Source: Paracoccus yibinensis
GTDB taxonomy: Bacteria; Pseudomonadota; Alphaproteobacteria; Rhodobacterales; Rhodobacteraceae
Length of the DNA: 64,000 nucleotides
Direction of reading: 5' to 3'
NCBI RefSeq assembly: GCF_030846195.1
Contig: NZ_JAVCWH010000005.1
Coordinates: 62,001-126,000, forward strand
In this document: positions 53,320 to 61,725 of the stretch, piece after piece
Numbering within the stretch: position 1 is the first letter of the stretch
How the letters are laid out: each line of letters begins with the position of its first letter
Made by a program: the position numbers and the translations under genes
The notes under the pieces: model-generated
Database searches by the model: none
The model's input: only the letters and a program-made list of their open reading frames with translations
Told to the model about the DNA's origin: nothing

Positions 53320-53690
53320 CTTCTTCTTAATATAGAAAGAAAGATAAAGGATGATGTTGATGTAGGGCCTGTGGACAGCAGGATAAAGCGGAAATCCCGT
53401 GATTTGCCCCCGGATCCTCCACCTGTGGATAAATCCGGGATGAAGGCCCCCTAGGGAAAAACAAATAAGCGAAATCAGAGGTATGTCATGTGGATAAGTC
53501 TGTGGAGATGCTTGGCGCGAAGCACTTCTCCACAGATCGGCCGGGAGCGATCGGGCAGTTGTCCACTTGGGGATGCAACGCCCTCGGGCCTGCCCCGTTC
53601 CTTGCCGGTTTTGGCGCATGGGCGCAAACCTATCGCCTGCCCCCATGATTCGACCCGATTCCCCCCGGTTCTTATCCACAAGCAGTCCTG
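53320..53690. other. Probable chromosomal replication origin (oriC)
   Basis: The 466-base gap between divergent hemJ and aroE contains three perfect DnaA boxes (TTATCCACA or its complement) at 53424-53432, 53489-53497 and 53672-53680. Near-matches occur at 53370-53378, 53501-53509, 53526-53534 (TTCTCCACA) and 53559-53567. An AT-rich run (about 53325-53360, with TTCTTCTTAATATAG) next to hemJ could be the unwinding element. Genes run away from it on both sides, and parS sites are 3.5 and 5.3 kb away, the usual alphaproteobacterial origin layout. Confidence 0.88.
53577..53601 (-). promoter_or_regulatory. EcfG-type promoter sequence inside oriC
   Basis: Minus strand: GGAAC (53601-53597), 16 bases, CGTT (53580-53577), a perfect consensus match. 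It points through the DnaA boxes toward hemJ, 266 bases away. It may be functional or chance. Confidence 0.4.
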
Positions 53691-53777
53691 CCACAGGGAT
53701 CATGCCCTTACGGAATCGCGCTTTTTTTCGCTCTGCCCCCGGCTTAGGGTTGAAGCCCAAGCCAAGGGATGCCTGTG

Positions 53778-54629
53778 ATGACCGACGACCAGCCAAGCCG
53801 CCCTGCCTTTGTTCCGCTTGCCGGGGTGATCGGGATGCCGATCGCCCATTCCCGATCCCCGCGTCTGCATGGCCATTGGCTGCGCCGATACGGCATTGCG
53901 GGCCATTACATCCCGATGCCCGTCATGCCAGAACACCTGGCCGAGGTGCTGCGCGCCCTGCCCCGGCTGGGCTTCGTGGGCATCAACGTGACCATTCCGC
54001 ACAAGGAAGCGGCACTGACCCTGGCCGACGCCGTGACCGACCGCGCGGCGCTGATCGGGGCGGCGAATACGCTGATCTTCCGGTCCGACGGCAAGATCCA
54101 CGCCGACAACACGGACGGTTACGGCTTCATTGCCAACCTGCGTCAGAACGCGCCCGATTGGCATCCCGATGACGGTCCCGCCGCGGTGATCGGCGCGGGC
54201 GGCGCGGCGCGGGCGGTGGTGGCCTCGCTTCTGGAGAGCGGCGTCAAGGAACTGCGTATCACCAACCGCACCCGGATCCGGTCCGAACAGATCAAGGCGG
54301 AATTCGGCGCCCGACTGATCGTCTATGACTGGGCGCAGGCCGGCAACATGCTGGACGGCGCGACCACCGTGGTCAATGCGACCTCCCTGGGGATGGAGGG
54401 CAAGCAGCCCTTGCGGGTGCCGCTGGATGCGCTGTCGCCCGCTGCCTTGGTCACGGATCTGGTCTATACGCCGCTGATGACGCCCTTCCTGCTGGACGCG
54501 CAGTCCCGCGGCTGCCGGGTGGTCGATGGGTTGGGGATGCTGCTGCATCAGGCGGCGCCGGGTTTCGAACGCTGGTTCGGTCGCCGCCCCGAGGTGGACG
54601 AGGAAACCCGCAGGGTCGTGCTGGAATGA
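53778..54629 (+). CDS. aroE: Shikimate dehydrogenase AroE
   Basis: The 283-residue NADPH enzyme of aromatic amino-acid synthesis has the shikimate pocket GMPIAHSRSPRLHGHWL and INVTIPHKEAA with the catalytic Lys, NTDGYGF with the partner Asp, and the Rossmann turn GAGGAARAVV. ATG 53778 is preferred because AAGGGA lies 8 bases before it; ATG 53769 would add three residues. It is the first gene on the right side of oriC, coupled to coaE (ATGA). Confidence 0.95.
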   Translation: MTDDQPSRPAFVPLAGVIGMPIAHSRSPRLHGHWLRRYGIAGHYIPMPVMPEHLAEVLRALPRLGFVGINVTIPHKEAALTLADAVTDRAALIGAANTLIFRSDGKIHADNTDGYGFIANLRQNAPDWHPDDGPAAVIGAGGAARAVVASLLESGVKELRITNRTRIRSEQIKAEFGARLIVYDWAQAGNMLDGATTVVNATSLGMEGKQPLRVPLDALSPAALVTDLVYTPLMTPFLLDAQSRGCRVVDGLGMLLHQAAPGFERWFGRRPEVDEETRRVVLE

Positions 54630-55213
54630 CCTTCCGGCTGGGCCTGACCGGCAGCATCGGCATGGGCAAGTCCACCACGGCGCAGATGTTTCGCGACATG
54701 GGCCATCCGGTCTGGGACGCCGACGAGGCCGTTCACCGTCTTTATGCGCCCGGCGGCGCGGCGGTGGATCCGGTGGCGGCGGTCTTTCCCGGTGCCTTGC
54801 GCGACGGCGGCATCGACCGTGACGCCTTGAAGGCCGCGATTGCCGGTGATCCCGCCGCCCTTGACCGGTTGTCGGCCATCGTCCATCCCATCGTGGCGGC
54901 CGACCGCGAGGCCTGTATCACCCGCCATCCCGATGCCCCGCTTGTCGTCCTGGATATTCCGCTGCTTTACGAAAACGGATATGAAACCCAGATGGACGGG
55001 GTGGCGGTCGTGTCGGCCGACGCGGAAACCCAGCGGCAGCGTGTCATGGCGCGGCCGGGCATGACTGCGGATCTGCTGGCCCTGATCCTGTCGCGCCAGA
55101 TGCCCGATGCCCAGAAACGGGCGCGGGCGGACTGGATCATTCCGACGGACAGCATGGATGCCGCCCGCCGGGCCGTCGAAAACATCGTGAAGGAGATCGA
55201 AGCCCGTGCGTGA
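54626..55213 (+). CDS. coaE: Dephospho-CoA kinase CoaE
   Basis: The 195-residue P-loop kinase catalyses the last step of coenzyme A synthesis. Walker A is GSIGMGKSTTA, WDADEAVHRLY holds the catalytic Asp, and the lid is in RVMARPGMTADLLALILSRQM. Overlaps of 4 bases with aroE and 8 bases with dnaQ show translational coupling. Confidence 0.95.
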   Translation: MTFRLGLTGSIGMGKSTTAQMFRDMGHPVWDADEAVHRLYAPGGAAVDPVAAVFPGALRDGGIDRDALKAAIAGDPAALDRLSAIVHPIVAADREACITRHPDAPLVVLDIPLLYENGYETQMDGVAVVSADAETQRQRVMARPGMTADLLALILSRQMPDAQKRARADWIIPTDSMDAARRAVENIVKEIEARA

Positions 55214-55907
55214 GATCGTGATGGACACCGAAACCACCGGCTTTGACGCGGACAAGGACGACCGCATCGTCGAGATCGGCGGGATCGAGCTGGTGAACCA
55301 CCTGCCCACCGGGCGGACCTTTCATGTCTATATCAACCCCGAACGCCCCATGCCTAAGGATGCCTTCGAGGTGCATGGCCTGGGCGACGACTTCCTGCGC
55401 GACAAACCGAAATTCGCCGACATCGTCCAGGGCTTCGTCGATTTCATCGGCGACGATGCCCGGCTGGTGATCCACAACGCCAGCTTCGACATGAAATTCC
55501 TCAACGCGGAACTGCGCCGCCTGGGCCGTCCCGTCCTGCCCTGGTCGCGTGCCCTGGACACCCTGACCTTGGCGCGCGAGAAATTCCCCGGCGCCCCCGC
55601 ATCGCTGGATGCGCTGTGCCGCCGCTTCGGCATCGACAATTCCAGCCGCCAAAGGCACGGGGCGCTGCTGGACAGCGAACTTCTGGCCGAAGTGTATCTG
55701 GAACTGATCGGCGGCAGGCAGCCCGACCTGGTGCTGGACCAGCCCGGGCGGGGCGGCGGCCCCGTGGCCGGTTCTCGGGACAGCGGCCCTCGTGCCCCGC
55801 GCCCCGCGCCCCTGCCGCCCCGCCTGACGCCGGAGGAAGCAGCCGCCCATGCCGAATTTGTCGCACGTCTGGGGGAAAGCGCGATCTGGGCGCGCTATGG
55901 CGGTTGA
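55206..55907 (+). CDS. dnaQ: DNA polymerase III epsilon subunit (3'-5' proofreading exonuclease)
   Basis: The 233-residue protein starts at GTG 55206 inside the end of coaE. Exo I MDTETTGFD (D7, E9), Exo II IHNASFDMKFL and Exo III RHGALLDSELL (H-x4-D) are all present, so the DEDDh exonuclease should be active. The C-terminal tail (LTPEEAAAHAEFVARLGESAIW) is the part that binds the alpha subunit; a Pro/Arg-rich linker precedes it. Placement beside oriC with aroE-coaE is normal in alphaproteobacteria. Confidence 0.95.
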   Translation: MREIVMDTETTGFDADKDDRIVEIGGIELVNHLPTGRTFHVYINPERPMPKDAFEVHGLGDDFLRDKPKFADIVQGFVDFIGDDARLVIHNASFDMKFLNAELRRLGRPVLPWSRALDTLTLAREKFPGAPASLDALCRRFGIDNSSRQRHGALLDSELLAEVYLELIGGRQPDLVLDQPGRGGGPVAGSRDSGPRAPRPAPLPPRLTPEEAAAHAEFVARLGESAIWARYGG

Positions 55908-55965
55908 CAGATTCCCTTGCCGGTGACGCCATGATCGGGGGCAGACCACAGGGGCAAAGGTGCCG

Positions 55966-56856
55966 ATGCTGACCATGCTGCGCGAGATCTGGGCCTTCAT
56001 GGCGGCGGTCATGGAGCGCATGGACAAGATTCACATGGGCCTGATCGCCGCGGGCGTGGCCTTCTACGCCATGTTCGCAGTCTTTCCGGGCCTTGCCGCC
56101 ATCATCGCGCTGTGGAGCCTGTGGTTCGATCCGGGTGTCATCAACACCTATCTGGATGTGGCGCATGAATTCCTGCCCGACGGCGCGGCGGACCTGATCG
56201 ACGCGCAGATCCTGTCGCTGACCGCGGCCGGCAAGACATCGGTCGGCTGGGCGTCCTTCGTGTCCTTTCTGGTGGCCACCATTGCCGCCCGCGCGGGGGT
56301 CGAGGCGGTGGTAGGTGGCCTGAACGCCGCCTATGGCGTGCGGTCCCATTCGACCGTCTTCAGCTTCATGCTGGCTTATGCACTGACGCTGGCCATCGTG
56401 GGAATTTCCCTGGCCGGTCTTGCCACCATCGTGCTGGTGCCGATCCTGCTGAATTTCCAGGTCTTCGAACAGGTGCGCGGCTGGCTGGTCGCAGGCCTGC
56501 CCTGGGGGGCGATGTTCATGCTGGTGATCCTGGGGATCGGGATCCTGTATCGCTATGGACCGAACGTGAAGACGCCGCGCACCCCGATCTTTACCTGGGG
56601 CGCGGTCTTTGCGGCCTTTCTGTGGGCGGCGGCGTCGGTGGCGTTCTCGGCCTATCTCAGCAGCTTCAACAGCTATAACCGCATCTACGGATCCATCGGC
56701 ACGGTGGTGGCGCTGCTGATGTGGTTCTATCTGGCCGGGTTTTCCGTGCTGCTGGGCGCCCTGATCAATGTCGAGATCGCGCGCCGCCGCCGCGTCCGCG
56801 CCGCGCGCGAGGCCCGCGCGTCCCTGGTGGCGGATGTGAAAAAGGCGGCGGAATGA
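55966..56856 (+). CDS. YihY/BrkB-family membrane protein
   Basis: The 296-residue inner-membrane protein has six hydrophobic segments. Family marks are GLIAAGVAFYAMFAVFPGLAAIIALW near the start, RAGVEAVVGGLNAAYGV and ASVAFSAYLSSFNSYNRIYGSIGTVVALLMWFYLAGFSVLLGALINVEI at the end. The family was once called ribonuclease BN, wrongly; its function is unknown, possibly transport. ATG 55966 fits the AAAGG site five bases upstream better than GTG 55960. It is convergent with phyR. Confidence 0.87.
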   Translation: MLTMLREIWAFMAAVMERMDKIHMGLIAAGVAFYAMFAVFPGLAAIIALWSLWFDPGVINTYLDVAHEFLPDGAADLIDAQILSLTAAGKTSVGWASFVSFLVATIAARAGVEAVVGGLNAAYGVRSHSTVFSFMLAYALTLAIVGISLAGLATIVLVPILLNFQVFEQVRGWLVAGLPWGAMFMLVILGIGILYRYGPNVKTPRTPIFTWGAVFAAFLWAAASVAFSAYLSSFNSYNRIYGSIGTVVALLMWFYLAGFSVLLGALINVEIARRRRVRAAREARASLVADVKKAAE

Positions 56857-56887
56857 CCCGCCGCCCCCAGGTTGCGCGGACGCCGCC

Positions 56888-57694
56888 TCAGGCCGCGTCC
56901 AATCCTTCGGTCGATGAGAAGAACATCGCCTGGCTGACGGCGGACCGGACCTGTTCCTCGGTATAGGGCTTGGAGATCAGGAAGGCGGGTTCGGGCCGCT
57001 CTCCGGTCAGAAGGCGTTCGGGGAAGGCGGTGATGAAGATCACTGGGATATCGCCCAGATCGCGCAGCAGTTCGTTCACCGCGTCGATGCCCGACGATCC
57101 GTCGGCCAGCTGGATATCGGCCAGGATCAGGTCGGGGCGGTTCTGGCCCGCCAGTTCGATGGCAGCCGTGTGGGTGCGGGCCACGCCCGTCACGTCATGG
57201 CCCATGGCCTGGACGATGCCCTTCAGGTCCATGGCGATGATCATCTCGTCCTCGATCACCATGACCTTGCCGCGCAGCGACGCGCTCATCTCGGAGAGGG
57301 CGATCTGGACCAGTTCCTCGGCCTCGGCCTGGTCGATCTGCATGACGCGGGCGATCTGGTCGGGGCGCAGTTCCTCGATCGTGCGCAGCAGCAGCGCCTC
57401 GCGCGAATTGGCGGTCAGGCCGCGCAGATGATCCTGCGCACGCGATTCACGCGCGGTGCGCTCTCCCTCGTCGATGGGCTGGCCCGAACTTTGCCAGATC
57501 GCATGGAAGGTACGGAACAGCCCGATGCGGATATCGTCTTCCCCGTCCAGGACGGACCGGTCTGACAGGATGGCCTCCAGCGTGGCTGCGGCATAATTGT
57601 CACCGGCACGCTGGCTTCCGGTCAGTGCACGCGCATAGCGCCGCAGATAGGGCAGCTCGCGTCCGATGGACTGGGCAAGATCGGCAGACGACAT
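56888..57694 (-). CDS. phyR: General stress response anti-anti-sigma regulator PhyR
   Basis: The 268-residue protein fuses a sigma-like domain (about 1-135, resembling sigma regions 2 and 4 but not DNA-binding) to a receiver domain (about 143-265). Receiver residues present are E148-D149, phosphoacceptor D193 in LILADIQL, and K242 in ISKPY. When phosphorylated, PhyR sequesters NepR and frees EcfG. It is divergent from nepR-ecfG across a 95-base gap. Confidence 0.96.
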   Translation of the reverse strand: MSSADLAQSIGRELPYLRRYARALTGSQRAGDNYAAATLEAILSDRSVLDGEDDIRIGLFRTFHAIWQSSGQPIDEGERTARESRAQDHLRGLTANSREALLLRTIEELRPDQIARVMQIDQAEAEELVQIALSEMSASLRGKVMVIEDEMIIAMDLKGIVQAMGHDVTGVARTHTAAIELAGQNRPDLILADIQLADGSSGIDAVNELLRDLGDIPVIFITAFPERLLTGERPEPAFLISKPYTEEQVRSAVSQAMFFSSTEGLDAA

Positions 57695-57724
57695 ATTTCA
57701 AATCCTCGAATTCGGATATTGCGC

Positions 57725-57750
57725 GGAACCTATCCTAACCCCTACAGGTT
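57725..57750 (+). promoter_or_regulatory. EcfG-type autoregulatory promoter of nepR-ecfG
   Basis: GGAAC (57725-57729), 17 bases, GGTT (57747-57750), placed 39 bases before the nepR ATG. Positive autoregulation of nepR-ecfG by EcfG is the known arrangement in alphaproteobacteria. Confidence 0.75.
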
Positions 57751-57789
57751 GGATACCGTGCGCACAAGATTTCCGGGACTAACAAAGTA

Positions 57790-57936
57790 ATGACATCGAA
57801 GCGAGATGATCGTCGCAAGGCGGCAGTCGAGAAACAGATCGACGAAAATCTTCGTCGCGCCTTTGAGCAGGATGCAACAGAGCAGGTTCCTGACCGCTTT
57901 CTTGCCCTTCTCGAACAACTGCGCGAGCAGAAGTGA
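57790..57936 (+). CDS. nepR: Anti-sigma factor NepR
   Basis: This short 48-residue gene begins MTSKRDDRRKAAVEKQ. The NepR core follows: IDENLRRAFEQDATEQVP then DRFLALLEQLREQK, matching the two helices that clamp EcfG or PhyR, with the conserved PDRF between them. It lies between the EcfG-type promoter and ecfG, the normal position. NepR holds EcfG inactive until PhyR-P displaces it. Confidence 0.93.
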   Translation: MTSKRDDRRKAAVEKQIDENLRRAFEQDATEQVPDRFLALLEQLREQK

Positions 57937-57981
57937 GTTCCTTGCAATACGCGACGATATGCGACGGTGGACGGTGACAGA

Positions 57982-58548
57982 ATGAAAACTCCCGCTGCGG
58001 GCGACCCGCGCGACCAACTGGTTGACCACCTGCCTGCCCTGCGCGCCTTTGCCTTGTCCTTGACGCGCGAAGGGGCTGCCGCGGACGATCTGGTCCAGGA
58101 CACCATCGTCAAGGCCTGGACCAACATGGACAAGTTCCAGGCCGGCACCAATCTGCGGGCATGGCTGTTCACCATCCTGCGCAACACCTTCTATTCGGCC
58201 CGCCGCAAGACCAAACGCGAGGTCAGCGACACCGACGGCATCCACGCAGCGCGTCAGGCCACGCGGCCCGATCACGACGGGCGGCTGGCGCTGAAGGATT
58301 TCCGCATTGCGTTCCAGCAACTGCCGGACGAACAGCGCGAAGCGCTGATCCTGGTCGGCGCGTCGGGCTTTTCCTATGAGGAAGCGGCCGAGATGACGGG
58401 CGTGGCCATCGGCACCGTCAAGTCGCGGGCCAATCGCGGGCGGCGAAAGCTGGCGGAGCTGCTGCACATGGAAAGCGGTGAGGATCTGGACATGACCGAT
58501 CAGGCAACACTGGCCGTGATGGCATCCAGCCACACCATCGCCCGATAG
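57982..58548 (+). CDS. ecfG: General stress response ECF sigma factor EcfG
   Basis: The 188-residue group-15 ECF sigma factor has region 2 with DDLVQDTIVKAWTNMDKFQAGTNLRAWLFTILRN and region 4 with LPDEQREALILVGASGFSYEEAAEMTGVAIGTVKSRANRGRRKL. ATG 57982 was chosen over GTG 57967 as the usual family start. It should direct transcription from GGAAC-N16/17-CGTT promoters, several of which occur in this window. The kinase gene starts nine bases after its stop. Confidence 0.95.
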   Translation: MKTPAAGDPRDQLVDHLPALRAFALSLTREGAAADDLVQDTIVKAWTNMDKFQAGTNLRAWLFTILRNTFYSARRKTKREVSDTDGIHAARQATRPDHDGRLALKDFRIAFQQLPDEQREALILVGASGFSYEEAAEMTGVAIGTVKSRANRGRRKLAELLHMESGEDLDMTDQATLAVMASSHTIAR

Positions 58549-58557
58549 GGCGGGCCG

Positions 58558-60339
58558 GTGCTCCGGCGGATCAGCGACCGGCTGGATTTCACGCGCAAGC
58601 TGGGCTTCCGGCTGGGCGCCCTTCTGTCGGTGGCGATCCTTCCGCTGGGCCTGATCTCGCTAATCCAGAACTTCAACCTGGTCCGAGAGGCCGAGCGCGG
58701 GGTCGAACTGGCGCTGCTGGGCCGCACGTCCTCGGCCGCCGCAGGGGAACGGGCGTTGTTGCAAAGCGCGCTGGGTTCAGCCGACGCGCTTGGCCCTGCG
58801 GTGCTGGAATCGCTGGACCGTCCCCAGGTTTGCGCCGATCTGATGCGCAATTTCATCCAGCGCAGCGCGACCTATGTCTTTGCGGGCTTCGTGCCGCTGG
58901 ACGGGCAGAGCACATGCAATTCGTCCGGGCAGGACGGACCGGTGGATTTCACCTCGTCCGAAGGCTTCCAGCGTTTCATGGCGGAACCGGGCACCTTGGT
59001 CACATCTGTCCAGAGGGGAGTCATCAACCGCCGGCCCCTGGTCTTGGTCATGCAGCCTCTGTATCGCGACAGTCAGATGCTGGGCTATATCGGCCTGTCG
59101 CTGACCACCGAATTGCTGCGGTCCACCCATAACATCACCTTCGGCACCGAAGGCGCACGCATCGTGACCTTCAACCATCGCGGGCAGATTCTGACATCGG
59201 ATACGGATGCGCAGACCTCGACCCAGGACATCCTGCCGCAGAACGTCGATCTGATCAGCCTGCTCTCGCGGACGGAGACCAACTTCAAGGCGCGTGCCGG
59301 AAACGGGCAGATGCGCATGTTCACCGTGGTTCCCGCCGTTCCTGGCCTTGTCTATGCCTTGGGCAGCTGGTCGCCCAAGACCGCCAATGTCGGGATGTTC
59401 CAGTTGTCCCGGCTGGGGGCGGTCACGATCCCCATGGCCTTGTGGCTGGTGTCGCTGGCCGTGGCTTATTTCGCGGTCTTTCGCATGGTTCTGCGCCACA
59501 TCACCGTGCTGCGCGGCCAGATGCGCCGTTTCGCCATCGGCAACCGCAGCGAACCGCCCCCCGTCCTGACCGACGCGCCGACCGAAATCTGCGACGTCAG
59601 CCAGACCTTTCACAACATGGCCCGCATCCTGATCCGGGACGAGGAACAGATGGAGGAAGCGGTTGCCGAAAAGACCGTCCTGCTGAAAGAGGTTCATCAT
59701 CGGGTCAAGAACAACCTGCAACTGATCGCGTCCATCATCAACATGCAAAGCCGGGTGATCGACGATCCCGACGCCAAGCGCGTGCTGCGATCGGTCCAGG
59801 ACCGCGTGGCCGCACTGGCGACGATCTATCGCAACCTGTATCAGGCCGAACACCTGGACGCGGTCGAGGCGGGGCGGCTGATCTGCGACATCGTCAACCA
59901 GATGGTCAGCGCCTCGGTCGGGCCGGGCAGCAACCTGCATGTAGAAACCCATATCGAAACGCTTGTCCTGCTGCCGGACCAGGCGGTTCCCCTGTCCCTG
60001 CTGGCAACCGAAGCCTTCACCAATGCCTTGAAATACGCAGGCGCGGCACCGGGTCGGGGAACGCCCTGGGTCAGGATCAGCCTGACGACGCCCAAGCCGG
60101 GGCTGGGCGTGCTGGAGATCGCCAATTCCATCGACGAAACCGACAAGTCGGGCGGCACCGGCCTGGGCAGCCAGCTGATCGAGGCTTTCACGACCCAGCT
60201 GGAAGGCCAGGCGACGTCCGGGTTGCAGGACGGCAGCTTTGTCCTGCGGCTGGAATTCGACGTCCAGACGGGCAATGTCACGCCCGAGGGGCGCAACGTG
60301 GTGCTGACCTCGGCCGCTCGGGCCGGGGCGCAGCACTGA
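58558..60339 (+). CDS. HisKA_2-type sensor histidine kinase, probable PhyR kinase
   Basis: The 593-residue membrane kinase starts at GTG 58558. A first helix (about 17-38) and a second (about 290-310) enclose a periplasmic sensing domain of about 250 residues of dCache/PAS-like type. A HAMP-like linker follows, then the HisKA_2 box EVHHRVKNNLQLIASIINMQSR with His380/381 as phosphoacceptor region, and a HATPase with LATEAFTNALKYA and GGTGLGSQL. Position directly after ecfG makes it the likely PhyK-type input kinase. Confidence 0.9.
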   Translation: MLRRISDRLDFTRKLGFRLGALLSVAILPLGLISLIQNFNLVREAERGVELALLGRTSSAAAGERALLQSALGSADALGPAVLESLDRPQVCADLMRNFIQRSATYVFAGFVPLDGQSTCNSSGQDGPVDFTSSEGFQRFMAEPGTLVTSVQRGVINRRPLVLVMQPLYRDSQMLGYIGLSLTTELLRSTHNITFGTEGARIVTFNHRGQILTSDTDAQTSTQDILPQNVDLISLLSRTETNFKARAGNGQMRMFTVVPAVPGLVYALGSWSPKTANVGMFQLSRLGAVTIPMALWLVSLAVAYFAVFRMVLRHITVLRGQMRRFAIGNRSEPPPVLTDAPTEICDVSQTFHNMARILIRDEEQMEEAVAEKTVLLKEVHHRVKNNLQLIASIINMQSRVIDDPDAKRVLRSVQDRVAALATIYRNLYQAEHLDAVEAGRLICDIVNQMVSASVGPGSNLHVETHIETLVLLPDQAVPLSLLATEAFTNALKYAGAAPGRGTPWVRISLTTPKPGLGVLEIANSIDETDKSGGTGLGSQLIEAFTTQLEGQATSGLQDGSFVLRLEFDVQTGNVTPEGRNVVLTSAARAGAQH

Positions 60340-60378
60340 ATGCTTGCACGGGCAGGGCGGAAGATTATCTTGTCAGGC

Positions 60379-61059
60379 ATGGATGCGCAGGACAGCTTCG
60401 ATCTGACCACCGGCAGGGGATTGATGGCCTGTCCCCGCTGCGATGCCCTCCATGTGGAAGACGAACTGCAACCCGGCGAAACGGTGAACTGCATCCGCTG
60501 CGGCGGCGTGCTGGCCAAGCCGCGCGGCGGGGCCTTCACGCAACTGATCGCCCTGTCCTTCACCACGGTCGTCCTGATGATGGGGGCGATCTTCTTTCCG
60601 TTTCTGGAAATCTCGCGCATGGGGTTCGGAAACGCGACCTCGCTTTTCGGGGTGGGCATGGCCTTTGCCGATGGGGTGCTGCTGCCCCTGGTCCTGGCGG
60701 TGATGATGATGATCGTGGGTCTGCCGGTGCTGCGGGCCTTTCTGCTGGTCTATACGCTGGCGCCGCTGGCGCAGGGCCGCGCGCCCTATCGCCACGCGGC
60801 GCGGGCCTTTCGATGGTCCGAACTGTTGCGCCCCTGGTCGATGGCCGAGATCTTCGTGATCGGCACCGCCGTGGCCCTGGTCAAGGTGGCGGGACTTGCG
60901 ACTGTCCATCTTGGCCCCGCCTTCTGGGCCTTCTGCGCCCTGATCCTGGTCAACCTCGCCTCGCGCGGCTTCATGTGCCAGACGACCATCTGGGACGCGA
61001 TCGAGGATGCGGGCCTGCATACCGACGGGCGCGAGATGGTCCCGGGTCGCCTGTCGTGA
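60379..61059 (+). CDS. PqiA-type membrane protein, first half-unit
   Basis: The 226-residue protein has an N-terminal zinc ribbon (ACPRCDALH...NCIRCGG) and four hydrophobic segments of the PqiA fold. E. coli PqiA contains two such units in one protein; here they are two genes. ATG 60379 was preferred since the ribbon begins soon after; ATG 60340, directly after the kinase stop, is the alternative. It overlaps the second pqiA unit (GTGA). It forms part of the Pqi lipid-transport complex. Confidence 0.87.
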   Translation: MDAQDSFDLTTGRGLMACPRCDALHVEDELQPGETVNCIRCGGVLAKPRGGAFTQLIALSFTTVVLMMGAIFFPFLEISRMGFGNATSLFGVGMAFADGVLLPLVLAVMMMIVGLPVLRAFLLVYTLAPLAQGRAPYRHAARAFRWSELLRPWSMAEIFVIGTAVALVKVAGLATVHLGPAFWAFCALILVNLASRGFMCQTTIWDAIEDAGLHTDGREMVPGRLS

Positions 61060-61718
61060 CCGAAGACGGTGCGCCCATCCTGACCGCGCATCGCGCAGGC
61101 CTGCTGGGCTGCCGGTCCTGCGGCCGCGTCTGGCCCGAGGATCAGGAAACCTGCGACCGTTGCGGCGCCGATCTGGTGCCGCCCGACCGGCGCGGCTTGC
61201 AGAAGGTCTGGGCATGGTGGGCCGCCGGGCTGATCATGTATGTCCCCGCGAACCTGTTCCCCATGATGCGCACCCAGACCTTTGCCGGGCTGCAGGGCAG
61301 TTCCGAGGCGACGATCCTGGAAGGCGTGGTCGAATTGATGCATTACGGCAATTACGACATCGCCATCATCGTCTTTGTCGCCTCGGTGATCGTGCCGGTC
61401 GCCAAGTTCCTGGCGATCGCCTGGCTTGCCACCGTGGCCGGCCGGCCTGCGACGGTGGAACAGGCCCATACCCGGCTGAAGATCTACGAGGTGGTGGAAT
61501 TCATTGGCCGCTGGTCGATGATCGACGTCTTCGTGGTGGCGATCCTGTCGGCGCTTGTGCAGCTGGGCTTCGTCGCCTCGATCCATCCCGGCCCCGCCGC
61601 GGTGTCCTTCGCGCTGTCTGTTGCCTTCACCATGCTTTCCGCGCAAAGCTTTGATCCAAGACTGATCTGGCGCGGATTGCCGTTGCGAAGCCGGACAGGC
61701 ACCGAGGGGCAGGACTGA
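61056..61718 (+). CDS. PqiA-type membrane protein, second half-unit
   Basis: The 220-residue protein starts at GTG 61056. Its zinc ribbon is GCRSCGRVWPEDQETCDRCG and four membrane segments follow, with MYVPANLFPMMRTQTF and YEVVEFIGRWSMIDVFVVAIL, the PqiA signature (also in LetA). Split PqiA halves are seen in alphaproteobacteria. It is 7 bases before the MCE gene. It anchors the MCE protein in the inner membrane. Confidence 0.88.
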   Translation: MTEDGAPILTAHRAGLLGCRSCGRVWPEDQETCDRCGADLVPPDRRGLQKVWAWWAAGLIMYVPANLFPMMRTQTFAGLQGSSEATILEGVVELMHYGNYDIAIIVFVASVIVPVAKFLAIAWLATVAGRPATVEQAHTRLKIYEVVEFIGRWSMIDVFVVAILSALVQLGFVASIHPGPAAVSFALSVAFTMLSAQSFDPRLIWRGLPLRSRTGTEGQD

Positions 61719-61725
61719 CACCGCA

